DNA of 64,000 bases from Orientallactaga sibirica (lineage: Eukaryota > Chordata > Mammalia > Rodentia > Dipodidae): assembly GCA_036365145.1 (NCBI GenBank), contig JAEOAD010001365.1, positions 2,192,501 through 2,256,500 of the forward strand, given 5' to 3'. This document shows positions 32,333 through 40,729 of the stretch, piece after piece. Each line of letters opens with the position of its first letter. The first letter of the stretch is position 1. Under the pieces are notes generated by a model. That model had not been told where the DNA came from, ran no database searches, and saw only the letters and a list, made by a program, of their open reading frames with translations. The position numbers and the translations under genes are program-made.

Positions 32333-33304
32333 GCTCTCTCTCCCTCTCACATTAGAATATACACATCTCAGAGTAACCTGTAAGTCCCTTCCAGATCTGC
32401 CATGCCAATATTGCACCTCAATCAAATCTGATCACTCTAAATGCTGCCAGGGGCCTCTGTACTTGCACCTGTGCCTAGAGCTCTTTCTCCAGCTCTCTTA
32501 TGGCTGCTTCCTCTTCAAGCTTTGGGGCTTAGCCTAAAATGTACCTTGTCAGAAAGACACGCCCCAGCTACTTAGTCTCATGCAGAAAGTCATTATCTAT
32601 TATATCGCCACCTTTTATTTCGTTCACAGTATTCACTCAGTGCCATTCCCTCTTCTCCCAACCCTAACCTGCCCTGGGGCATTCCCCGAGTGTTACTTCC
32701 TAAGGAAACCTGGTCTATAAAAGCCCTTGCAGCATTCTGTTCTTGATAGACAGACACAACTCTCTTCGTGTCCTGTAATTACATATTTATACTTATGTGT
32801 GTGGCTGAATCTGAGGTCTGTGAGCTCTCTCACAGCACAGCCTGGGACAGCCTTACTCTGTGCTCTGGTCTCAGTTTCTAGCATAAAACTAGGTCCATAT
32901 TGGCTTCCAAAACCATGTTTGTTGACTGATTAAATGATCGAATGATGTGTCATGAGTCCAAGACTAGAATTATTCTAATTCCATTCTCCAATGAGTGGAT
33001 GAAATTAATGGAGGTCTAATGAGCTCTGCAGCTAAAACTCCTGTAGACCACCTTTAGTAAGCCCCCACCATCATACCGGCAGGGTTCAGACCCAGTCCAA
33101 GGGTCCAGGCCGGATCCCAGAATGGGGGCAGTGGTTACCGTAGTCTTTGGGGAGGGGAGCGGGCGCGGAGGGGTGTACAACAGGCTTCTGCCGGCGCTCC
33201 TGGGTGGGGCTGGGGGCTTCAGGGACTGGCTCATCCTCTTCCTCCTCTTCTTCCTCCTCCCCTCGGGGCGGAGGGGCCATTGGGGCAGGATCTGTCTTAG
33301 TCAT
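14171..33304 (-). CDS. CLIP3: CAP-Gly domain linker protein 3 (CLIP3/CLIPR-59)
   Basis: Spliced CDS: 33304-33139, 29387-29248, 29166-29073, 28932-28771, 28461-28343, 24915-24679 and/or 23058-22822, 19229-19094, 18950-18822, 17476-17333, 17260-17137, 16950-16886, 16143-16071, 14225-14171. Using one copy of the duplicated exon gives 1644 nt and 547 residues, exactly the human length. CLIP3 is a trans-Golgi/plasma-membrane adaptor that binds microtubules and AKT. Domains: acidic N-terminus (a run of eight Glu), three ankyrin repeats (about 117-229), two CAP-Gly domains (about 295-356 and 417-480; GKNDGSVGG and GKHDGSVFG cores), and a C-terminal membrane segment ending [17 protein letters not shown] with the palmitoylated Cys534/Cys535. 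All splice sites are GT-AG and in phase. The odd point is the duplicated exon 7. Confidence 0.97.
14405..15955. mobile_element. SINE block in CLIP3 intron 12
   Basis: T-run and B1 minus (14411-14570), B1 minus (14600-14750), B1 minus with T-run (15190-15355), old B1/ID scraps (15370-15555), tRNA-headed SINE minus (15590-15820), partial B1 minus (15830-15950). Bases 14760-15185 appear unique. Confidence 0.85.
16071..16143 (-). CDS. CLIP3: CLIP3 coding exon 12
   Basis: [20 protein letters not shown] then NSIS; phase 1 to 2, donor GTGCGT. Confidence 0.95.
16415..16730. mobile_element. B1 fragment and short local duplication in CLIP3 intron 11
   Basis: Partial B1 minus (16430-16530) lacking its middle, then a short direct duplication (about 16620-16725) in which AGTGCTGAGCCACACCCC and CCCCTCACTGTGGA recur. 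Confidence 0.7.
16886..16950 (-). CDS. CLIP3: CLIP3 coding exon 11
   Basis: [20 protein letters not shown] then T; phase 2 to 1, donor GTGAGT. Confidence 0.95.
17137..17260 (-). CDS. CLIP3: CLIP3 coding exon 10 (CAP-Gly 2 core)
   Basis: [20 protein letters not shown], then [20 protein letters not shown]. Phase 1 to 2. Confidence 0.97.
17333..17476 (-). CDS. CLIP3: CLIP3 coding exon 9 (start of CAP-Gly 2)
   Basis: [20 protein letters not shown], then [20 protein letters not shown] and TDFAP. Phase 1-1. Confidence 0.97.
17650..17770 (+). mobile_element. Diverged B1-type SINE in CLIP3 intron 8
   Basis: Degenerate monomer (AGCCAGATGCAGTGGTATATTG, CAGTACTTGGGAGACTGAGG) just upstream of the nested SINE/LTR block. 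Confidence 0.7.
17776..18590 (+). mobile_element. tRNA-headed SINE split by the LTR, ending in (CA)n
   Basis: The SINE head and body (17776-17870) resume at 18480-18545 after the LTR insertion, ending in a (CA)n tract (18547-18580). With the inner SINE this is a three-layer nest. Confidence 0.75.
17871..18474 (+). mobile_element. Solo LTR (ERVL-MaLR-like), split by a SINE
   Basis: TG...CA termini (TGTGGTGGTTTGATT to GAGTTCAGCA) flanked by 5-bp target duplications GCCAG (17866-17870, 18475-18479). It contains AATAAACC near its 3' end and has no internal genes. A SINE at 17960-18207 interrupts it, flanked by TGGAGCCTC on both sides. Family naming is from memory of rodent MaLR LTRs. Confidence 0.75.
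18822..18950 (-). CDS. CLIP3: CLIP3 coding exon 8 (linker)
   Basis: [20 protein letters not shown], then [20 protein letters not shown]: serine/proline-rich linker between the CAP-Gly domains. Phase 1-1. Confidence 0.96.
19094..19229 (-). CDS. CLIP3: CLIP3 coding exon 7 (CAP-Gly 1 core)
   Basis: [20 protein letters not shown], then [19 protein letters not shown]: the CAP-Gly signature. Residues 307-351, phase 0 to 1. Confidence 0.97.
19520..21290. mobile_element. SINE block left of the duplication in CLIP3
   Basis: tRNA-headed plus (19525-19715), B1 scrap (19790-19900), (GGTT)n with B1 minus (19905-20090), B1 plus (20120-20275), B1 plus (20285-20465, long A tail), tRNA-headed plus (20475-20665), B1 plus (20675-20850), old fragment (20860-21010), tRNA-headed plus (21062-21245). 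Confidence 0.85.
21291..23153. repeat. CLIP3: Tandem duplication unit A (1863 bp)
   Basis: Left copy of a direct tandem duplication inside CLIP3. It starts GGTTATCCTCTGACC and ends GAGCAGGAGTGA. Contents: about 21390-21590 tRNA-headed SINE plus, 21600-21735 SINE minus, 21765-22110 SINEs plus, 22115-22275 B1 plus, 22300-22510 SINE plus with (AAAT)n, 22515-22680 B1 plus, then the coding exon. Confidence 0.92.
22822..23058 (-). CDS. CLIP3: CLIP3 exon 6, second copy in transcription order
   Basis: Same 237 nt as 24679-24915 with the same acceptor and donor. If both copies are spliced the protein gains 79 residues in frame (626 total). If either is skipped the usual 547 residues result. Confidence 0.93.
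23154..25013. repeat. CLIP3: Tandem duplication unit B (1860 bp)
   Basis: Right copy, directly abutting unit A. Differences are nearly all one- or two-base indels in homopolymers or microsatellites (e.g. the C run after GTGTGACG, the (AAAT)n length, GGCGGCGC versus GGCGC) plus a few substitutions (GTCTGGGTAG versus GTCTGGATAG). The exon is identical. Confidence 0.92.
24679..24915 (-). CDS. CLIP3: CLIP3 exon 6, first copy in transcription order
   Basis: 79 codons ([20 protein letters not shown] to LLDGQK), residues 228-306, phase 0 at both ends, acceptor CCACAG and donor GTCAGG. It covers the linker after the ankyrin repeats and the first strand of CAP-Gly 1. The nucleotide sequence is identical to 22822-23058. 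Confidence 0.93.
25050..25330 (+). mobile_element. B1 and partial tRNA-headed SINE
   Basis: B1 plus at 25060-25215, then a SINE head at 25225-25325 cut off where L1-like sequence begins. Confidence 0.8.
25330..26140 (+). mobile_element. L1-like 3' end
   Basis: About 800 bp with no intact frame. It ends in a purine-rich run (near 26020-26090), ACCATGGGATATTGTCTAC and AATAAC/AATAATAA. The G-rich polypurine tract before the tail is typical of rodent L1 3' UTRs. A shorter relative lies at about 4830-4930. Family name not certain. Confidence 0.6.
26145..27440. mobile_element. SINE block in CLIP3 intron 5
   Basis: Partial SINE plus (26140-26225), tRNA-headed plus with long (CT)n (26235-26460), B1 plus (26530-26690), SINE plus (26692-26875), B1 minus (26915-27055), B1 minus (27075-27220), tRNA-headed minus (27245-27440). 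Bases 27441-27860 and 27980-28342 look unique; a B1 scrap is at 27865-27975. Confidence 0.85.
28343..28461 (-). CDS. CLIP3: CLIP3 coding exon 5 (third ankyrin repeat)
   Basis: Residues 188-227, [20 protein letters not shown] through HGANPALR. Phase 1 to 0. Confidence 0.97.
28771..28932 (-). CDS. CLIP3: CLIP3 coding exon 4 (second ankyrin repeat)
   Basis: Residues 134-187, with [20 protein letters not shown] and [15 protein letters not shown]. Very CpG-rich. Phase 1-1. Confidence 0.97.
29073..29166 (-). CDS. CLIP3: CLIP3 coding exon 3 (first ankyrin repeat)
   Basis: Residues 103-133: [20 protein letters not shown] then [11 protein letters not shown], an ankyrin helix pair. Phase 0 to 1. Confidence 0.97.
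29248..29387 (-). CDS. CLIP3: CLIP3 coding exon 2
   Basis: Residues 56-102, [20 protein letters not shown] through HKIDVIGNE. Donor GTAAGT. Confidence 0.97.
29720..30970. mobile_element. SINEs and purine/pyrimidine tracts in CLIP3 intron 1
   Basis: Old B1 plus (29725-29850), (TTTC)n/(TTCC)n on plus (30008-30077), (GAA)n (30128-30165), B1 plus (30190-30335), (AAAG)n and (GGGA)n/(GGAA)n (30340-30470), tRNA-headed SINE plus (30485-30690), B1 minus (30832-30965). Confidence 0.85.
31150..32750 (+). mobile_element. Two L2 LINE remnants around a (CA)n repeat
   Basis: About 31170-31520 and 32200-32720 carry old CR1/L2-type 3' sequence (e.g. TGTCTTTGCACTAGCTGTTTTC; CTTCCTCTTCAAGC). A (CA)n microsatellite occupies 32281-32329. 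The 233-codon open frame at 31124-31825 falls in this remnant and is not a gene. Confidence 0.55.
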
Positions 33305-33900
33305 GGTCTTTAGTGGCCCTGGGGAGGGGCGGGTACAGAGTTGGGGGACGGCAGGTGGGCAAATCCTGGAACAGACGTCAGCTAGACGGGGAGCCCCCTC
33401 CCAGAAGCTTCCAGGGTCCCCAGGTGGCCTCCGGGGCCCTAGCTCTAGATGTTGGGCAACCTTAGGGACTCCCCGCTACCAAACGGAGGGCCTCGGGATA
33501 CACGCCCGGGGCCAGCCACCTCCCCCAGGCCCAGCCCCCCATTCTTCTCCTCCCGCGCCAGCCCCTGGGTCTGGGCCGCCCCCTCCGAGGGTTTGTTTAT
33601 CTGGGGATGCAGGATGCTTCGCCCCTCCCCTTCTCTCGGGCCTCCCATCTTACCTCGGGTGGTGCGGGATGGAGAGCAAGGCTGGGACTGAGGAGACCGC
33701 GGCAGTAATGGGGTGTCGGTGTCTGGGGATGCGACGGGGGGGAGGAGAGGGAGACAGAGAAGGGGACGAGGCCCAGGCGCCCAAGGGGGGGGGATGGGAG
33801 TGGAGGAGGAGGGGCGCGGGCGGCGCATGCGCCGTGGCAAGGCGCGGGGGTGGGGGGGAGAAGATGCTGGGAGGCGGGGCTCGAGGATGGAGACGCTGGG
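33120..33900 (-). promoter_or_regulatory. CLIP3: CLIP3 CpG-rich promoter and 5' UTR exon
   Basis: GC-rich, CpG-dense block spanning the ATG exon. A good donor on minus (CCCGAG then GTAAGA, boundary at 33654/33653) marks the end of a non-coding first exon whose intron is closed by the acceptor at 33320-33319. Transcription probably starts between about 33660 and 33850. Confidence 0.7.
33139..33318 (-). CDS. CLIP3: CLIP3 exon with start codon
   Basis: CDS 33304-33139, residues 1-55 ([18 protein letters not shown]..., ends PLPKDY), preceded by 14 nt of UTR after a TCCCCAG acceptor. Phase 1, donor GTAACC. Confidence 0.96.
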
Positions 33901-36160
33901 AGAGATAAGACACCGGAGGCCTAGACAGGGACGAGACAGTCGCCCAGCAAGGGTGTGGGAGGCCCCGAGGCTGAAGGGAGATGAAGTAGAGACGGGGGCA
34001 GAAAAGGGGGGGAGGATGGGAAATAGGCGCAGGTGTTTTTATCCGTACAGCAAACCAGGCCGGCTGGGCAGTGGTCCCTGCGCCGGGGAGGTGGGCGGTT
34101 CGGATATCAGGGACCCCAATCCTGACCTCTTCTCCAGGCTCGCCCCATAAGAGGCCCCAGAGGGATGACTGTGAGCCCCTTCTTCGCCCTTATCCTCACC
34201 TAGCACTTCCGTAGGACCAGGGAGGTTAATAAACGGCTTGCTCATGGGAACGAACAGCAAGCAGTCAAAGTGGAGACCAAGCCTCGTCACCAGGCCCCGT
34301 GGCTGCAGCAGGGTCGAGGGACAGATTTGTTGATGGACGCTGGGTGCCCACTGGGAACTTGTCTCTCTCCCTGGAAAGCCCTCTGGAACCAGCCCAGGGC
34401 CCTCCCAACCTCCATATAGGCTGGAGGCGTCCTGCTCTCCCCAGATCACGCCGGCGTGGGCAACCGCCTCGCACCTTCCTTCCTCCATCGTGGCGATAGT
34501 TCCAGAAGCTCATCCACGTCTCCTCCAGCCTTCACCCTGGTCCCTATTTCACCCTTGCACGCCCTGACTAGAAGCAGTCTCTGCTGTCCTGCCTGCTCCC
34601 TACCCCACCTGAGTTGGCTCCCCGCACACGGGCATAGTGTTGGCGTCGTCACCTGCTGGCGCCAAGTGAACCTGTTTCCAGGTCCTGGATGACCAGTGGG
34701 AGGAATTGAGCTGTGACTGGGGCGAGTCAACAGAACCTGGGGACTCCAGGCGATTTCTTCTGCACGGAGCCCAGAAGCCTCAGAACCTGGGGACTAGTCC
34801 GGGCTGACCTGGAATTTCTCTCAGGGTGGCCTTGAACTCATGGTGATCCTCCTACCTCTGCCCAGTGCTGGGAGGCCCGCTTAGCCTCAGAACTTTTATT
34901 AGAACAGCTGTGTGTGCAAGGCTCGTGCAGTTTGTGCAGATAGTGACTCAAACAGAACAAAGTAGACAGCAACCCTACATCAGGGGCAGGAGACATTCTG
35001 GCTGGCTTGAAACTATAGAAGGATCTTAGACTCCCTACAGCAGGAGACTAGACATCACCAACTCTGCTCCCAGAATTGGGGATAAGCACAGATGTCCTTA
35101 TCCCTAAAACATGGTGTCAGCAGAATCACAAAGTGTTCTGCAAACAGAAAGTTTTTACTAGGACAGGCTAGACGACCGCTACACACAGGACCCTCTTAAC
35201 ATCAGTCACACCAGGGCCCTCCCTGACTCAGGGGTGTGCTTGCTTACATCACTCCAGGCCCTGAGGTGCAGGCATAACACTCAGGAGGATGAGCAGGAAG
35301 ACACCCCCCACACACACACCCAACTTAATGCTGCCACCCCACCAAAATAAAAGCCACTGTGAGGGCCTCGGCCCATAGGACCTGATGTGAACTTGTTGCT
35401 CTCCAATCCCACCTCCTCTCACTTTCCCCTTTGCTCACTCCACCAGCCATACCTGCCTCCTTGCTGCTCCTTCTGCCTAGAAACTTTCCTCCAGATACCT
35501 TCCTTGTTCCCTCCTTCCCTTCTTAATATTTCACTGGGAGTTCTAAGTGACACTTCCTTTGTTCTGTCCAACATTGTACCCCCACCTCATCTTTTGTTTT
35601 CTTCAGACCAGCATGGCCTTTTTCCCCTAATGTCACGGCCTCTGCAGGGCAGTCCTTTGGGTGGGCTCCCTCTCCATCCAAGTGCCAGTGACCCTCCTCC
35701 TGTCAATCACACTTTTATTCAGTCTTCAGAGCATTTGCCACAGCCTGCAGTGATCTGGTTTATTCATTTGCTAGCTCACTTTCTCCTCAAGCAGACAAGA
35801 GACATGAGGACAGGGACGCTTTGTGGCTGTGCTCACGGCCCTGTCTTCAACCTCACAGAGGCTTGGCAGGTTTGATGCAGGGCACCCGCCAGGGGCTTCT
35901 CGGAACCAGGCACAGCACTCCTTGAACAAAGGATCCTTGTTCTGCTCTGAGGCTGTTTCCTCACTGCAGTGGTTTGAGCTGGGGGTAGAAGGAGCTGGGG
36001 GGGGGCTTGGCCCAGATTACATGTAAGATTCAAGGGATTCCTAGGAGTGAGGAGTGGATCCAGGTGCTGGGGGGGCACCACTCCTCCCCATGGACATGGA
36101 CAGTAGGGACCAGCTGACACTGAGCATGATGATGGCTCTTCTGTCTCCACCCTCCATGCT
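33901..36160. other. CLIP3-THAP8 intergenic region
   Basis: No gene recognised. It includes a short B1 scrap (34795-34880) and an L2-like remnant (about 35390-35870, e.g. CTTGCTGCTCCTTCTGCCTAG and ACATGAGGACAGGGACGC). Open frames in 34040-34730 have no recognisable domain. Minus-strand AATAAA at 35719-35714 could once have served THAP8. Confidence 0.5.
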
Positions 36161-36177
36161 GTCAGTCTGACTCATTA

Positions 36178-36281
36178 CTAGGTGTCCAGGCGTCCATGGG
36201 CTCGGCATCCAGGATGGCAGGTGCAGGACCACAGCTATGTCAGGTCCTCCACAGTTGATGGTAAAAAGTTTGGAATTCCTC
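36178..36281 (-). pseudogene. THAP8: THAP8 last-exon remnant
   Basis: FTINCGGPDIAVVL matches the human tail (FTIICGGPDIAMVL). However, the EE codons just before it lie in another frame because of an extra base in a T run, and further indels follow. Bases corresponding to the human LDT end appear at 36190-36178, in yet another frame. Confidence 0.7.
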
Positions 36282-36554
36282 AGATCCAGGCATCCAAGCA
36301 TGCAGTGCTAAAGATGTGAACACAGAGCAAACAGGGACAGATAGATATGACAAGGAACAGGGAGACCAGGGGAGTCAGAAATGAGAGCAAGATGTGAATG
36401 GAGATGGAGTAGTAGATTTGAGGCCAGAGACATTTGTAGGAGAGGACAGCACAGGCAGATGAATAGATTAGGATACGGAAAGATGCAAGTGAAGGAGGAT
36501 AGATGGGGGACAGTGAGATAGAGACAGAAAGACAATGAATATAAAAGAGTGGTG

Positions 36555-36765
36555 GAGGGCTGGAGAGATGGCTTAGTGTTTAAGGCACTTGCTTGCCAAG
36601 CCAAAGGACAGGGCTTTGATTCCCCAGGACCCACATAAGCCAGATGCACAAGGTGGCACATGTGTCTGGAGTTCTTTTGCAGTGGCTGGAGGCCCTGGTG
36701 TGCCCATTCTCTCTCTCTCTTTATCTGCCTCTTTCTCTCTTCTCAAATAAATAAATAAAAAAAAA
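36555..36765 (+). mobile_element. tRNA-headed SINE
   Basis: GGCTGGAGAGATGGCTTAG head, B-box-like region, CT-rich body and AAATAAATAAAT tail. Confidence 0.9.
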
Positions 36766-37424
36766 TTAAAAAGAATGTTGGAGAGATGAAACAAAGAGGG
36801 ACAGGGATTGAATGAGGACAGGGAGGCAGAGAGAAAGAGACACATGGTCCACTTAGAGGCCCTGAAAGCTCCATGGAGACCCCGGAGCTGTCTGAGCTCG
36901 GTTCCAGCCCCACTGTCCTGCTGGCGCCCAGACCACAGCCTCAAAGGCCCAGGGGCAGCCATGCTATCACCTGGGAAAACAATCCCAGTGTGCTGTATCT
37001 ACTGAGTCCCCATAAAACATCTGGAACTGTCAGCTGGAGACACTTCTAGTCCAGAGGTGCAATAGTGGCTCCCTTTCTGAACCCTTCCCATGAGTCTAGG
37101 GACCTCAAGCTCTGCCCTAGGGTTTACCAAGATGAAAGGAGTGGTGGCTACACTTTCTTTTTACTACACACCCCTCCAAAAAAAAAAAAAAAAAACCCAG
37201 CAGTAAAATATGGAGGCAAGCTAACAGCTTTAGACAGAGCCTAGAGGTACTCATGGAGGGGCCAGGCAGACAGCTCTCCCACAGAAGAGGATGGTCCCCT
37301 CCAGAGCCACAGGCCTGGGCTTGGTTCCTCTGCAATTTCCTGCCTGCCTGGCTCTGGGCAGTAAGACTACTCTGTGTCCTTGCTTCCATATCTGGAAAAC
37401 AGGGACAGCATCAAGATCATAGTG
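36766..37424. other. THAP8 intron-like sequence, no feature recognised
   Basis: Unique-looking sequence with an A-run at 37181-37195. No coding similarity that I can support. Confidence 0.4.
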
Positions 37425-39100
37425 AAGGCCAGGCATGGAGGTGCATGCCTTTAATCCCAGCACTCAGAGACAGAGGTAGGAGTATCACTGTGAGTTCAAG
37501 ACCACCCTGAGACTACATAGTGAATTCCAGGTCAGCATACATTAGAGCAAGACCCTACTATGAAAAACAAAAACATCATAGTGAGCAGCAGGTGTGTTGG
37601 TGCAAGCCTTTAGTCCAAGCACTCAGAAGGCTGAGGTAGGAGGATCCCCATGAGTTCAAGGCCAGCCTGGGCTACAGAGTGAGTTCCAGATCAGCCTGGG
37701 CTAGAGTGAGACCCTGCCTTGAAAAACAAAATACAAAGATCAAGGCTGGAGAGAATGCTCAGCGGTTAAGGTGCTTGCCTACAAAGCTTAAGGATCCTGG
37801 TTCAGTTCCCCAATACACACTTAAAACCAGATGCAGAAAGGTGGCATATACATCTGGAGTTCATTTGCAGTCACTAGAGGCCTTGGCAGACCCATTCGCT
37901 CTCCCTCTTTCTCCCCTCTCTGCCTCTTTCTCTCTCACAAATAAATAAATGAATGAAATATTTAATAAAAGAAAGATCATAATGAGTTTTCAATAAGCTA
38001 CTGTCTAGCAAGAAGTAGAGCTCCTTAATTATATATATTTTTATTTATTATTTATTTGAGAGAGAGAGAAAGAGGCAGATAGAGAAAAAGAGAGAATGGG
38101 CATGCCAGGGCCTCTAGCCACTGCAAATGAACCCCAGATGCATGCACACCCTTCTGCATCTGGCTAACGTGGGTCCTGGGGAATCAAACTGGGGTCCTTA
38201 GGCTTCGTAGGCAAATGACTTAACCACTAAGCCATTTCCCTAGCCCAAGCTCCTTAATTTTTGTTTTTGTTTTTGTTTTTGGAGGGAGGGTCTCTCTCTG
38301 GCCCAGGCTGACCTGGAATTCACTATGTAGTCTCAGGGTGGCCTTGAACTCATGGGAATCCTACCTCTGCCTCCTGAGTGGTGAGATTAAAGGCATGCAC
38401 CACCATGCCCTGCTCTCCTTAAATATTTTACCTAATTATTCATAAGTGGAGCAGCCACCACTCAGCTGTGACAATGGTTGCCTGGCATTGGCAGGATTTT
38501 TTTCTTTTATTTATTTATTTGCAAGCAGAAGGGAGAGAGAATATGAATATGAATGGGCAAACCAGGGTCTCTGGCCACTGTAAAGGAAATCCAGATGCAT
38601 GCACCACCTTGTTGGGTACTGGGGAACTGAACCAGGCCAGCAGGCTTTGCAAGCAAGCGCCTTTAACTACTGAGACATTTCCCCAGCATGGTTCTTCTTT
38701 TTTCCCTTTATATTTATTTGCAAGCAGAGAGAGAGGGAGAGAAATAAGACAGAATGGGCAGCCGGGCGTGGTGGCGCACGCCTTTAATCCCAGCACTCGG
38801 GAGGCAGAGGTAGGAGGATTGCCAGAGGCCACCCTGAGAGCTCCAGGTCAGCCTGGAGCCAGTGAGTGCGAAAAAAAAAAAAAAAAAAAAAAAAGACTTT
38901 CCATACAAAGGAGCTACTTTGTGCAGCTGGCTTTACATGGTACTGGGGAATCGAACTGGGGTTATTAAGCTTTGCAGGCAAATACCTTACCCGATGAGCC
39001 TCTAGCCTCGTAGCCCAGGCTGGCCTCGAACTAGCTGTGATTCTCCTGCCTCTGCCTTCCCAGTGCCTGGGATGTTAGGCGTGTGCCACCCCGCCAGCCT
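37425..39100. mobile_element. SINE block inside the THAP8 remnant
   Basis: B1 plus (37427-37570), B1 plus (37580-37735), tRNA-headed plus (37743-37965), tRNA-headed minus (38035-38248), B1 minus (38262-38418), SINE minus (38490-38690), SINE minus (38700-39005) interrupted by B1 plus (38760-38895), partial B1 minus (39005-39100). Confidence 0.85.
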
Positions 39101-39139
39101 TCTTTCATTTTTGCTATGCATGTGCAGGCCCCTAGGACG

Positions 39140-39475
39140 AGGTGAGTCTTTTAAACTAGACACCTGGGGGCGGGACAGCGGGGCTGGGCGGAGCGGGCCA
39201 CTCTCCCCGTCAGCAGGCGGTCCCCTCGCACCCGGGCGCGGCGCACAGTCCCGGCCCGGCGTGCAGAGCGGGACCTCCGGGGGCGGGACGTGGTGCCCCG
39301 GGCCGGAGGTCACTCCTGCGGTCTCCCGGGGACGAGCACCCGGCCTCCTGCGCCAAGGGCATCTCTGGACTCTGGGTCCTCGCCTGCTCTGGAAAGCAGG
39401 GGGCATCAGGGTGGACCTCCCTCAGGACATGAGGCCGGAGGAGCAGATTCAAGAGGGTACTTGGCGGGCGGGGAG
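39140..39475 (-). pseudogene. THAP8: Possible THAP8 middle-exon remnant
   Basis: CpG-rich, unlike its surroundings, and in the right place between the other two exons. One frame reads NLLLRPHVLREVHPDAP then FPEQART, which loosely parallels human MLLTPLAP...PEVPAQQAQT. No frame stays similar throughout. Tentative. Confidence 0.3.
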
Positions 39476-39482
39476 AGGGAGG

Positions 39483-39665
39483 GCTGGAGAGATGGATTAG
39501 TGTTTAAGGTGTTTGCCTGCCAAGGCAAAGGACGGGGGTTCGATTCCCCAGGACCCAGGTAAAGCCCGATGCCCAAGGTGGAGCAATTGTCTAGAGTTCA
39601 CTTGCAGTGACGGGAGGCCCTTGGCGCGCCTATCCTTCCCCCCACCGTGTGTGTGTAAATAAAAT
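39483..39665 (+). mobile_element. tRNA-headed SINE next to the THAP8 zinc-finger exon
   Basis: Full element with head, GGTTCGATTCC B box and AAATAAAA tail, ending about 100 bp from the exon donor. Confidence 0.9.
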
Positions 39666-39763
39666 ACTAAAAAAGGAAAAAGAAAATAAATAGAAGGGGC
39701 GTGGGAGGCCTGGGGACCAGATTCCAGTATTTTGGGTGGGGGAGCCGGGGATCTTCCGCTCAC

Positions 39764-39943
39764 CTTGGCGGGAGGCGCCCGCCAGTAGAACCGTGTTGGA
39801 GCGCAGGTGGCACAAGTCCCAGCATCGCGGGAAGGCGGGGGCGGGGGGGGGACTGATGTGCTCCAGGCACAGGTGCTGGTGGCAGCTGGGTCGCCAATGC
39901 TCCCAGCCAGGCCCGCAGCCTGGGCTCAACCTTCAGCGGGAAC
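39764..39943 (-). pseudogene. THAP8: THAP8 zinc-finger exon, frameshifted
   Basis: Acceptor CCTGCAG and donor GTGAGC are kept. The length is 180 nt against 193 nt implied by the human protein. Inferred indels: about -14 nt after GCCTGGCTG (residues QHMGC lost), about +9 nt in a C-rich run after CLEH, and about -8 nt before the final RAPPAK-like end. The CxxH ligand pair is visible only in the second frame. Confidence 0.8.
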
Positions 39944-40379
39944 CTGCAGGGTGGCGGGCCCAGCAGATCAGCCCCTGCCTGACTCCCCGACCCCTGCCCT
40001 GAGGACACCCAGCCCCAATGACTCTGGGCGTCTAGCCTGTTCCTCCCCTGGGCACGAACTGGCTCTGCCTCCCACCTAGGCTTTCTCAGCCTCATACTTG
40101 CCTCCCATTCTTGGGCTCTTCATGCTGACCCTCCAGTACCAGCCCCTCCGCCCTCCACCTCTCCTCCCTTAGGGCCTTCCAGCTCTGCCACCCGCTGCCC
40201 CTGCCATTCCCCAACCCTGCACAATTTACAAAATAGGACATTTAGAATGTAAGACAGTGCATTTCTGTGGAAATGTTTCTTCCACATCCATGTAACATGC
40301 GTGGGCTCAAGCTAGAGGTTAAGGGAGATTTAAGAACCCTCCACCTGAAGCTAACTAGTGACTCTGCAGTACCACTTGA

Positions 40380-40683
40380 GAGGCCATGGCAGAAGTTGAG
40401 AAATTTCAGACCAGCCTCAACTACATAGAGTTTGAGGTTGGTATGGGATGTATGAAATCTTGACTCAAAAAAAGGGAGGGGGGCTGGAGTCATGGCTTAG
40501 CGGTTAAGGCATTTGCCTGCAAAGCCAAAGGATCTCGGTTGGACTCTCCAGGACCCATGTAAGCCAGATGCACAAGGGGGTGCACCATCTGGAGTTTGTT
40601 TGCAGTGGCTGGAGGCCCTGGCACCCCCATTCTTTTCTCTCTCTCCACTTCTTTTTACCTCTTTCTCTCTCTCAAGTAAATAA

Positions 40684-40729
<46 letters not shown>

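Larger units (their letters stand above)
36178..39943 (-). pseudogene. THAP8: THAP8 remnant (THAP domain-containing 8)
   Basis: Position and orientation match THAP8 between CLIP3 and WDR62. Two segments are clear: the zinc-finger exon (39943-39764) and the last exon (about 36281-36178). A third GC-rich block (39475-39140) may be the middle exon. Intact THAP8 is a small C2CH zinc-finger DNA-binding protein of about 274 residues. Here FPLKVEPRLRAWL and WEHWRPSCHQHLCLEH lie in different frames, the AVPxIF-type end of the THAP domain is lost, and the last exon reads across two frames. No complete first exon (first two zinc cysteines) was found. I read it as a pseudogene; sequencing error would have to have struck several times. 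Confidence 0.75.

Noticed and set aside
33147..33908. 253-codon plus-strand open frame antisense to the CLIP3 start exon
   Set aside because: Shadow of GC-rich promoter DNA and the CLIP3 coding exon; low-complexity Gly/Ser/Arg translation.
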